From GCA-2746365 sp964651445 (GTDB lineage Bacteria > Pseudomonadota > Gammaproteobacteria > SZUA-229), in the NCBI GenBank assembly GCA_964651445.1, contig CAZYYW010000006.1:1-46411 (forward strand): DNA of 46,411 bases, given 5' to 3'. Positions within the stretch are counted from its first letter, which is position 1. Each line of letters opens with the position of its first letter. Both the position numbers and the translations under genes were made by a program. Under the pieces are notes generated by a model that searched no databases, had not been told where the DNA came from, and saw only the letters and a list, made by a program, of their open reading frames with translations. Shown one piece after another: positions 1-7,095 of this stretch.

Positions 1-24
1 AAATCAGTGGTTTATTATTGGGGA

Positions 25-2185
25 GTCGCGCCCTCACGGGCGCGTGGATTGAAACATCACCACCGAGCATTTCATCGGCGGTTAAACCGGGTCGCGCCCT
101 CACGGGCGCGTGGATTGAAACCCTATTATCGTAACCGATCCGGCGGGTTTTACTGTCGCGCCCTCACGGGCGCGTGGATTGAAACCCAAAACGTAACCTC
201 TATTATTGTTTGATTAGCGTCGCGCCCTCACGGGCGCGTGGATTGAAACACAAATCATAATGAATCATCCGTAGGCTCAGAACAGTCGCGCCCTCACGGG
301 CGCGTGGATTGAAACACAATCAGCATATGCAGTATTTAAATCAGATGAAGGTCGCGCCCTCACGGGCGCGTGGATTGAAACATTACTACAACATTGTTCT
401 GAGCCTACGGATGATTGTCGCGCCCTCACGGGCGCGTGGATTGAAACACGTATCCCACACGATGTCAGAAACAGGGGAGGGTCGCGCCCTCACGGGCGCG
501 TGGATTGAAACCATCTGATATAAATTTATATGCAGGTCAATACTGTCGCGCCCTCACGGGCGCGTGGATTGAAACACATTTAATGGAGAAATTGAATGCA
601 CATAACAATGTCGCGCCCTCACGGGCGCGTGGATTGAAACTAAAAAAATCGTTTATAGAAAAATATTAACAATGGTCGCGCCCTCACGGGCGCGTGGATT
701 GAAACCCTTAAAAAGTATGTTTAAGGGAAAATCTGACTCGTCGCGCCCTCACGGGCGCGTGGATTGAAACTTTATGTTATCCGCGCCCTTTATGGTCGCC
801 ATCTTGTCGCGCCCTCACGGGCGCGTGGATTGAAACGACAGACTGCTATTAATAAAATTAGCCTGTGACGTCGCGCCCTCACGGGCGCGTGGATTGAAAC
901 TCACATCTATACTGTCTTTTAATTTATCCACGGCATGTCGCGCCCTCACGGGCGCGTGGATTGAAACACAATCTGGCTCGCTGTAAGCCCGTATCGGTTG
1001 CCGTCGCGCCCTCACGGGCGCGTGGATTGAAACACCGTATCGCTGGAATGAGCCGCGCACGTTGTCGTCGCGCCCTCACGGGCGCGTGGATTGAAACCCA
1101 CGGCATCATGCCGTGCTTACATTTCCGGCTTGTCGCGCCCTCACGGGCGCGTGGATTGAAACGCCAAAGCTAAAACCACCCGCGACCGCGCCACCATGTC
1201 GCGCCCTCACGGGCGCGTGGATTGAAACCAGAAACAGAAGCTAAGCCGGTAAATAAAGAGAAGTCGCGCCCTCACGGGCGCGTGGATTGAAACTCAGCTA
1301 CTTGATAACTATGTTACTTAGAAAAATAGTCGCGCCCTCACGGGCGCGTGGATTGAAACATCCCAAAGATCAACAAAAAAAACTGTTAACTCAGTCGCGC
1401 CCTCACGGGCGCGTGGATTGAAACGCGCAATTGTTCACCGGTCGTTGAATCAACCACAGTCGCGCCCTCACGGGCGCGTGGATTGAAACCCGAATTCTGA
1501 TATCCCCCAAATCGCGCCGATAAGTCGCGCCCTCACGGGCGCGTGGATTGAAACGCGTATTTATCAGCTCGACGGTGGCGCGGTCGCGGGTCGCGCCCTC
1601 ACGGGCGCGTGGATTGAAACATTGCAAAAAATCAAACCCGATTATAAAAGCGAGTCGCGCCCTCACGGGCGCGTGGATTGAAACCAGATATTTTATGTGG
1701 TCGAGTCCTTTCATGGACGTCGCGCCCTCACGGGCGCGTGGATTGAAACAGGCGGGTAACACTGAGGCAAGTGATGCTTTAAGTCGCGCCCTCACGGGCG
1801 CGTGGATTGAAACCCATACGTCACCGACTTGATTTAACGCGTCGTGTCGCGCCCTCACGGGCGCGTGGATTGAAACTGTTGCTTACGTGTTGCGCCTTTC
1901 TTACCCTTACGTGTCGCGCCCTCACGGGCGCGTGGATTGAAACGCAAATAACGAGGGTACATTATGACAATTTACGCGGTCGCGCCCTCACGGGCGCGTG
2001 GATTGAAACCTTATTAATTGCATCGCCAAATTGGACAGCGGTTGTCGCGCCCTCACGGGCGCGTGGATTGAAACATTTGTTTATTCTCTTGTTTGAGCGT
2101 GTGCATGTGTCGCGCCCTCACGGGCGCGTGGATTGAAACATTGTTCGTATACCTTCTTCGTTAAGTTGTCTGGTCGCGCCTTCAC
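25..2185 (+). CRISPR. Large type I-C-like CRISPR array, distal part
   Basis: There are 33 copies of a 31-nt repeat that look identical by eye, the first at 25-55 and the last complete one at 2109-2139, plus a truncated 34th copy at 2173-2185. The repeat has a 7-bp stem (CGCGCCC, loop TCAC, GGGCGCG) and ends in GGATTGAAAC, the form typical of subtype I-C; subtype is inferred from the repeat alone because no cas genes are in the window. The 33 complete spacers are 32-36 nt. Bases 1-24 are probably part of another spacer, so the array continues to the left, where the leader and cas genes are expected. The damaged repeat at the right end agrees with the + strand being the crRNA strand. Two spacer pairs overlap in target on opposite strands (see findings). 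The translated frames of the array are spurious. Confidence 0.97.
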
Positions 2186-2353
2186 TGTCAACAACGCTTG
2201 AAAACTGAGCCACAAGACTCACACCGATGCTTTTTATAAGGTTATGACGGCGACTTCACCCGCTTACGTGAGCACTTGGTTTTGTTACACGGAAGCGCGG
2301 TGACTCCTGATGTTATTCACTTTGAAACCGAGTCAGGTAAACAGATGCAAGTG
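2186..2353 (+). mobile_element. IS21-family remnant cutting the end of the CRISPR array
   Basis: The last CRISPR repeat matches for 13 nt (2173-2185, one mismatch) and then changes abruptly to sequence starting TGTCAACAACGC. This fits an IS21-type left end, which starts with TG. Further on, 2240-2353 translates on the + strand to an IstA-like piece: GYDGDFTRLREHL, then a stretch ending in HFETESGKQMQV. IstA transposases carry a similar tract leading into a QVDW motif. An in-frame stop lies just before it (2237-2239), and similarity ends at 2353, where QVDW would be expected. The N-terminal part of istA and everything after this point are missing. I infer an insertion into the terminal repeat followed by internal deletions. 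The IstA match is recognised by eye; the terminus assignment is less certain. Confidence 0.6.
2240..2353 (+). pseudogene. istA transposase fragment
   Basis: About 38 codons resemble the middle of an IS21-family IstA transposase, just ahead of the DDE catalytic core. The recognisable parts are GYDGDFTRLREHL and the FETESGKQMQV tract. The fragment has no start codon, a stop directly upstream and no continuation, so it cannot give a functional transposase. It lies between the truncated CRISPR repeat and the 3' end of the opposite-strand lytic transglycosylase-like gene. Confidence 0.6.
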
Positions 2354-2364
2354 GGTAACCGAAA

Positions 2365-2961
2365 TCACCAAAACCACCAACCTGAATTCAGTTCATCCTC
2401 ACATTTCTTTAACTGAGCGCCATACTTACGAGCATTTTTTTCTACTTTTGCTGCGACTTTAATCAACCAAGGTTTTTTGTTATAGGTTTTTCGTTTAAAT
2501 CCACCGTGGCCTTCGTGATAGGCAAGGTACTGGTTTCTAGCATCCCACTTGGAAATTTTTAACATGTCATAACTCATCTTGCCGTACCAGCCGATAAAAT
2601 CGCTGGCATCATCAAAGTCATCACGATCCGCGCCCCAGTTTCTAGTTGATGTTATATACCAATCCCAAGTCTCATCTTTGACTTGCGCGTAGCCAAAGGC
2701 GGATGACTTCCGACCAATGGGAATGACCCATAAAAAATATTCCATCTCGGTTTGGGCATTGTGTTTGAAGCTGGATTCCTGATGAATTATTGCCATCTGT
2801 ATCTGTATCGGCACTCCCCACCGTTCGAAGCTATCTTTTGTATCATCATACCAATCATCTTTCTCATAAAATATTTCGCAAATGTTCGAGATGTTTTTAG
2901 GTGGCGATGTTGTGCATGCCACAAGGAACATAAGATTTATTATTATGATTATTTTTAACAT
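2365..2961 (-). CDS. Lytic transglycosylase-like (SLT) lipoprotein
   Basis: This is a 198-residue protein with a lipoprotein signal: a hydrophobic N-terminus followed by LVAC, with the lipidated Cys at residue 16. The rest resembles a goose-lysozyme/SLT-type transglycosylase domain. It has IIHQESSF with the likely catalytic Glu at residue 62, FGYAQV at 89-94, and YHEGHGGF at 148-155, which fits the substrate-cleft part of small SLT lipoproteins. Such enzymes cleave the MurNAc-GlcNAc bond of peptidoglycan in the periplasm, making anhydro-muropeptides. The gene is first in a run of three minus-strand envelope genes, but about 100 bp and a strong hairpin separate it from the channel gene upstream. 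Its 3' end abuts the IS remnant. Family assignment is good; the biological role (turnover or defence) is open. Confidence 0.75.
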   Translation of the reverse strand: MLKIIIIINLMFLVACTTSPPKNISNICEIFYEKDDWYDDTKDSFERWGVPIQIQMAIIHQESSFKHNAQTEMEYFLWVIPIGRKSSAFGYAQVKDETWDWYITSTRNWGADRDDFDDASDFIGWYGKMSYDMLKISKWDARNQYLAYHEGHGGFKRKTYNKKPWLIKVAAKVEKNARKYGAQLKKCEDELNSGWWFW

Positions 2962-3034
2962 ACGGAAAAATTTCTCATCAGCCTAACTGCAAGCAACAAA
3001 CAGGCATATTAATTATTTGAAAGGGCGACACTGA

Positions 3035-3067
3035 TTAATAGAGGTCCCTTAAAGGCACCTCTATTAA
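3035..3067 (-). terminator. Strong hairpin at the end of the ion channel gene
   Basis: An 11-bp perfect stem (TTAATAGAGGT with ACCTCTATTAA) encloses a second short pairing (CCTT with AAGG). It overlaps the stop codon of the channel gene at 3064-3066. There is no long U-tract on the minus strand, so it may be a weak terminator or a 3'-end stabiliser. Confidence 0.5.
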
Positions 3068-3726
3068 CTTTTATTTGATTTTTGAATACCAACACCAATT
3101 AAACTAGCCACTAAAATTGCCATATAAAAGACGCCGACAACAGCTTGCATATACACCAGAAAGCGTGCGACTGGTGCAACGGGAGTGATATCACCATACC
3201 CCAGAGTTGTTAATGTAACAAAACTAAAATAGGCGGCATCCGCAAAATTGTCATACCAGATTTGTTGCTCAATGCCATTAAACGCACCCGGTATTGATTG
3301 CGCGATAAACAAATACATCAGTGTCCAGATCAAACCCATTAATAAATATATGCAAATTGCGCCGACAATTCTATTGGCATCAACATCACCGGTAAACAGA
3401 ACTTGTTTGGCGGCTAACCAAATGGCCCAAAGATAGAAACCAAGCAGTAAAAATAAATGCAGGTAATATAATTGCAGTAACTCTAAAGCCACACCAATAA
3501 TAACAACGATTAGTACGGAAACAACAATACCCAGAGTCGAGTGAAACCACTTTTGCGTGGTTCGAAAACCGTAAAGACCCACTACTATATTGATGACGGA
3601 AAAAGCCTGTACCATTTGGTGACCGACAATGCCTTCTAACTGGTCGGATATCGCACCCACGAACAATAAAACCACTATACCCAAGGTTAAATATAAAAAA
3701 TTATTTTTTTCAGACATCGAATCCAT
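3064..3726 (-). CDS. Two-pore-helix type (Ion_trans_2) potassium channel protein
   Basis: This is a 220-residue multi-pass membrane protein. Hydrophobic segments fall near residues 10-28, 41-55, 64-86, 88-108, 121-143 and 187-212. The C-terminal pair of helices flanks a pore loop with the potassium selectivity signature TTLGYGD at residues 173-179. This is the Ion_trans_2 fold, with extra N-terminal helices. No RCK/TrkA-N or cyclic-nucleotide domain follows, since the chain ends soon after the last helix. It should conduct K+ across the inner membrane; gating is unknown. Start is an ATG at 3726. The flanking genes encode exported lipoproteins, with no obvious functional link. Confidence 0.85.
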   Translation of the reverse strand: MDSMSEKNNFLYLTLGIVVLLFVGAISDQLEGIVGHQMVQAFSVINIVVGLYGFRTTQKWFHSTLGIVVSVLIVVIIGVALELLQLYYLHLFLLLGFYLWAIWLAAKQVLFTGDVDANRIVGAICIYLLMGLIWTLMYLFIAQSIPGAFNGIEQQIWYDNFADAAYFSFVTLTTLGYGDITPVAPVARFLVYMQAVVGVFYMAILVASLIGVGIQKSNKS

Positions 3727-3769
3727 AACTAATTTCCACGATATTAACGGGCGATATTAACGGCAGAGA

Positions 3770-4036
3770 CTAACAGGCACCCATAGTATACCCAAGCACT
3801 GCTAAATTCGAGCACGCGGTGCAACCGGTAGCACTGGTTCGTTTACTGCCATCACTCAGTGAACTACAAACGGGATCGTACTCACGGCTACAAATCTGCG
3901 GCCTAGGGTTTTTACATACGGTAAATTCCATTACATCTACTTTGCCGACGATTTTATTTTTTTCATTGTGCAGCGTACAAGAGGCTGACCATAATCCGAA
4001 TAAAATTAATAACAATAATTGAGGATGCTTTAGCAT
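3770..4036 (-). CDS. Small lipoprotein with Kazal-like domain
   Basis: This is an 88-residue protein. The N-terminus is a lipoprotein signal peptide ending SASC, with the lipidated Cys at residue 20. The mature part has six Cys (41, 49, 57, 72, 75, 88). The motifs REYDPVC and the Cys spacing resemble a Kazal-type serine protease inhibitor domain, in which the YxPVC motif and six cysteines form three disulfides. In bacteria such lipoproteins are mostly uncharacterised; protease inhibition is inference from the fold. The downstream neighbour on the same strand is the channel gene, about 40 bp away. Confidence 0.7.
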   Translation of the reverse strand: MLKHPQLLLLILFGLWSASCTLHNEKNKIVGKVDVMEFTVCKNPRPQICSREYDPVCSSLSDGSKRTSATGCTACSNLAVLGYTMGAC

Positions 4037-4134
4037 GCACTGTCTCCTGACTTTTCTAGGACACTGCTATTTAAACACTATCAAGAAAAAAAATTAAACT
4101 TTCTGTGGCAGACTTCAAGGCAAACAACGGGCAT

Positions 4135-4166
4135 AAAAAAAGCCCCGCTAGTGCGGGGCTTTTTTG
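4135..4166 (-). terminator. Rho-independent terminator of groESL
   Basis: An 8-bp GC-rich stem (AGCCCCGC, loop TAGT, GCGGGGCT, 4141-4160) is flanked by an A-run on the left and a T-run on the right. It can terminate in both directions; on the minus strand it ends the groES-groEL transcript just after the groEL stop. Confidence 0.92.
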
Positions 4167-4196
4167 CATTAAGCTAATGCGCGTTTGATGCAACAA

Positions 4197-5834
4197 TTAC
4201 ATCATGCCGCCCATACCACCCATGCCGCCCATATCAGGTGCTGCTGCTGCAGCTTCCTGTGGCAGCTCAGCAACCATACATTCGGTTGTGATGAGTAGAC
4301 CCGCAACAGACGCTGCATTTTGCAGTGCTGTGCGAGTAACTTTTGTTGGATCAAGAATACCCATCTTAATCATATCGCCGTATTCACCGGTTCCTGCATT
4401 GTAACCGTAGTTACCTTTTTTGGCAGCAACATTAGCCAATATAACAGAAGGTTCTTCACCAGCATTTTCAACAATCTGACGGAGTGGATCTTCCATTGCA
4501 CGACGTGCGATGGCGATACCGACATCTTGGTCGTGATTGTCGCCAACAACTTTGTCTACTGCTGCACAGGCGCGAATTAATGCCACGCCGCCGCCAGGAA
4601 CAACACCTTCTTCAACCGCAGCACGGGTTGAATGCAGTGCGTCTTCTACGCGCGCTTTTTTCTCTTTCATTTCTACTTCGGTTGCTGCGCCAACTTTAAT
4701 CACTGCAACACCACCCGATAACTTAGCAATACGTTCCTGTAATTTTTCGCTATCGTATTCTGAAGTTGAATTTTCAACCTGGGTGCGAATCTGTTCAACA
4801 CGCGCTTTAATTTCTTTAGCCGAGCCTGCACCATCAACAATAACAGTATTGTCTTTCGAAATAGTAATGCGTTTTGCTGTGCCTAAATCATCCAGTGTTG
4901 CTTTTTCAAGTGACAGACCGACTTCTTCTGAAATAACGGTTGCTTTGGTCAACACCGCTAAATCTTGCATCATGGCATTGCGGCGATCACCGAAACCCGG
5001 TGCTTTAACTGCACAAACTTTAACGATACCGCGCATGCTATTGACAACCAATGTTGCCAACGCTTCGCCTTCAACATCTTCTGCAACAATTAATAATGGA
5101 CGACTGGCTTTAGCAACCGCTTCCAGTGTTGGCAGTAACTCACGGATGTTTGAAATTTTCTTGTCGAACAGTAAGACAAATGGGCTTTCTAAATCGGCAC
5201 TCATGTTTTCCTGGTCATTTACGAAGTAAGGTGACAGGTAACCACGGTCAAACTGCATGCCTTCAACGATTTCCAGTTCATTGTCCAGTGTCGTACCTTC
5301 TTCAACGGTAATAACACCTTCTTTGCCGACTTTGTCCATTGCTTCTGCAATGATCTCACCAACACTGGTATCAGAGTTTGCAGAAATAGTGCCGACCTGT
5401 GCAATGGCACTGGTATCGGAACAAGGCTTTGATAATTTCTTTAAAGAAGCAACTGCTGCAATAACGGCTTTATCGATTCCGCGTTTCAGGTCCATTGGGT
5501 TCATGCCAGCAGAAACGGATTTCATGCCTTCACGCACGATGCCCTGTGCCAATACGGTTGCTGTTGTAGTACCGTCACCCGCGATGTCTGAAGTTTGTGA
5601 TGCAACTTCTTTCACCATCTGTGCGCCCATGTTTTCGAACCGGTCTTCTAGTTCGATTTCTTTGGCAACTGAAACACCGTCTTTAGTAATGGTGGGTGCA
5701 CCAAATGATTTTTCTAATACGACATTGCGACCTTTAGGGCCCAATGTTACTTTTACTGCGTTGGCTAGAACGTTAACACCTTTAACCATGCGGCTACGTG
5801 AGTCATCGCCAAAACGTACGTCTTTTGCTGACAT
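4197..5834 (-). CDS. groEL: Chaperonin GroEL (60 kDa)
   Basis: This is a 545-residue group I chaperonin of normal length. It forms the double seven-membered ring that encloses unfolded proteins and works with GroES and ATP in the cytoplasm. Visible features are the ATP-binding GDGTTTAT at residues 86-93, the LGPKGRNVVLE tract near 31-41, the conserved PGGG near the end of the equatorial domain, and a Gly-Met-rich C-terminal tail ending GGMGGMM. It lies 87 bp downstream of groES and shares its CIRCE-controlled promoter. A clear terminator follows. Confidence 0.99.
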   Translation of the reverse strand: MSAKDVRFGDDSRSRMVKGVNVLANAVKVTLGPKGRNVVLEKSFGAPTITKDGVSVAKEIELEDRFENMGAQMVKEVASQTSDIAGDGTTTATVLAQGIVREGMKSVSAGMNPMDLKRGIDKAVIAAVASLKKLSKPCSDTSAIAQVGTISANSDTSVGEIIAEAMDKVGKEGVITVEEGTTLDNELEIVEGMQFDRGYLSPYFVNDQENMSADLESPFVLLFDKKISNIRELLPTLEAVAKASRPLLIVAEDVEGEALATLVVNSMRGIVKVCAVKAPGFGDRRNAMMQDLAVLTKATVISEEVGLSLEKATLDDLGTAKRITISKDNTVIVDGAGSAKEIKARVEQIRTQVENSTSEYDSEKLQERIAKLSGGVAVIKVGAATEVEMKEKKARVEDALHSTRAAVEEGVVPGGGVALIRACAAVDKVVGDNHDQDVGIAIARRAMEDPLRQIVENAGEEPSVILANVAAKKGNYGYNAGTGEYGDMIKMGILDPTKVTRTALQNAASVAGLLITTECMVAELPQEAAAAAPDMGGMGGMGGMM

Positions 5835-5921
5835 ATCTAAATTCCTCTAATATAATTCTTTAAAATTAATGTAACAGTTGCTTTAAGTTGCGGCTTTATG
5901 AGGCCGGTTTAAGCTGCCGAT

Positions 5922-6212
5922 TTAAGCGGCAATTACACCTAAAATATCTTCTTCGCGCATAATCAGAACTTCGTCACCGTCAACTTTTATTTCGGTGCCT
6001 GAGTATTTGCCAAATAAAATCTTATCGCCAACTTTAACGTCCAATGCGCGAACTTCGCCTGCATCATTCACTTTGCCGTTGCCGACTGCTAAAACTTTAC
6101 CTTCAGCAGGTTTTTCAGTTGCTGAATCAGGAATAAAGATGCCACCAGCACTGGTGCGTTCTTCTTCCATACGTTTTACGACAACTCTGTCGTGTAATGG
6201 ACGTATTTTCAT
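5922..6212 (-). CDS. groES: Co-chaperonin GroES (10 kDa)
   Basis: This is a 96-residue GroES of normal length, starting MKIRPLHDRVVVKR. The mobile loop that contacts GroEL is visible as TSAGGIFIP. It caps the GroEL ring as a heptamer. It is first in the groES-groEL operon, with a sigma-70 type promoter and a CIRCE operator directly upstream. An AGAGGAAAAG ribosome-binding region precedes the ATG at 6212. Confidence 0.99.
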   Translation of the reverse strand: MKIRPLHDRVVVKRMEEERTSAGGIFIPDSATEKPAEGKVLAVGNGKVNDAGEVRALDVKVGDKILFGKYSGTEIKVDGDEVLIMREEDILGVIAA

Positions 6213-6252
6213 TTTTTCTTTTCCTCTATATAGAAATATTGTTAATAGTAGA

Positions 6253-6279
6253 TTAGCACTCTCTTTACGTGAGTGCTAA
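6253..6279 (-). promoter_or_regulatory. CIRCE operator (HrcA binding site)
   Basis: The perfect CIRCE inverted repeat is present: TTAGCACTC, nine bases, then GAGTGCTAA. It lies between the groES promoter and the groES start. In many bacteria HrcA binds CIRCE and represses groESL until heat or misfolded protein titrates GroEL. No hrcA gene is in the window. Confidence 0.97.
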
Positions 6280-6306
6280 TCATAATGACGAAACCTGCGG
6301 AGTCAA
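6279..6306 (-). promoter_or_regulatory. Sigma-70-type promoter of groESL
   Basis: On the minus strand a -35 TTGACT (6301-6306), a 16-bp spacer and a -10 TATGAT (6279-6284) are visible. The -10 directly abuts the CIRCE element, so HrcA binding would cover the start site. The match is by eye; the start site is not mapped. Confidence 0.75.
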
Positions 6307-6404
6307 GCAATTACCTCCAGAAGTCTGATGGTTTCTCTAAGTAAGGTCGAATTTTCAGATTACAAGGGGAGCGCTTCAAAAAAACTACACAATCGGCAAC
6401 CGCT

Positions 6405-6923
6405 TTAGTCGTCGCGGCGGTATTCGCCCTCAAAAGTACGACCAACCTTGGGCGGATTCTTTGCTGACGGCTCTGACCCAGAAGACTGCTGAGATGGCTG
6501 CTGGGGAGGCTGTTGTGGGGGCTGCTGCTTTGAATGCCACTGCGTTTGCTGCCCCCCAAAACTCGCCTGCACATTCGATTTTGCCATGATGTAGCGGATA
6601 ATGGCACGCCTGCTGGCTGGCAACAGGCACAAGAAACCAATGCCGTCTGTAATAAACCCCGGCACAATGAGCAATATCCCACCAAAGGCGAGTATCACAC
6701 CTTCTAGCATTTCCATCGCCGGCGTTTTGCCTTGTGCCATATTTTGCTGCGCCCGCATTAAGGTACTCATACCCTGTATACGCAGCAGATTCACCCCAAT
6801 AATAGCCGTCAACAACACCAGTACCACCGTCCAGAGCGCACCTATCTCCTCGCCCACGGCAATAATGACATACAGCTCCACCAGTGGGATGATGATAAAT
6901 AATAATGGCCATTTTCGAATCAT
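6405..6923 (-). CDS. fxsA: FxsA family membrane protein
   Basis: This is a 172-residue protein with the FxsA fold: an N-terminal helix (PLLFIIIPLVELYVII), a second segment (WTVVLVLLTAIIGVNLLR) and a third (GGILLIVPGFITDGIGFLCLLP). FxsA is an inner-membrane protein; in E. coli excess FxsA relieves exclusion of phage T7 by the F plasmid. The tail after about residue 120 is Gln/Pro-rich and probably disordered. I chose the ATG at 6923 (MIRKWPLL), which is preceded by an AAAGAGAAA tract; an earlier start at 6974 would add 17 atypical residues. It lies upstream of groES, as in E. coli (groL-groS-fxsA), and is divergent from dsbD. Confidence 0.88.
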   Translation of the reverse strand: MIRKWPLLFIIIPLVELYVIIAVGEEIGALWTVVLVLLTAIIGVNLLRIQGMSTLMRAQQNMAQGKTPAMEMLEGVILAFGGILLIVPGFITDGIGFLCLLPASRRAIIRYIMAKSNVQASFGGQQTQWHSKQQPPQQPPQQPSQQSSGSEPSAKNPPKVGRTFEGEYRRDD

Positions 6924-7095
6924 TTGTTTCTCTTTTAAGATATTATTCAGTTTAACTTTGCTAGAATCAAGCAATACACTATAAAATAGTACTGTTGTTA
7001 TTTATTATGAACCTGTGCCGCAGAGTGTGTCTAAAGCTAACACCATCATTAGCCAAAACACTCCCTCAAGCACTTAATCAAGTTTCGCCACTGCC

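Noticed and set aside
316..544. Spacers 316-350 and 512-544 look weakly alike in reverse complement (13 of 14 bases at one end, then broken similarity)
   Set aside because: The matching part is AT-rich, the rest needs gaps, and the aligned frame contains a stop; too weak to call a shared target.
901..1131. Spacers 901-936 and 1098-1131 share CCACGGCAT
   Set aside because: Nine-base matches are expected by chance among this many spacers.
1425..1458. 12-nt match of this spacer to host sequence near 13346-13357 (possible self-targeting)
   Set aside because: A few such 12-nt matches are expected by chance in a window this long.
7..2136. Several open frames across the array giving repeated VAPSRARGLK, RALTGAWIET or FNPRAREGAT peptides
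   Set aside because: They are translations of the CRISPR repeat in different frames and strands, a well-known annotation artefact.
4537..5229. 230-codon open frame on the + strand inside groEL
   Set aside because: It is antisense to a highly conserved gene with strong codon bias and has no recognisable protein features.
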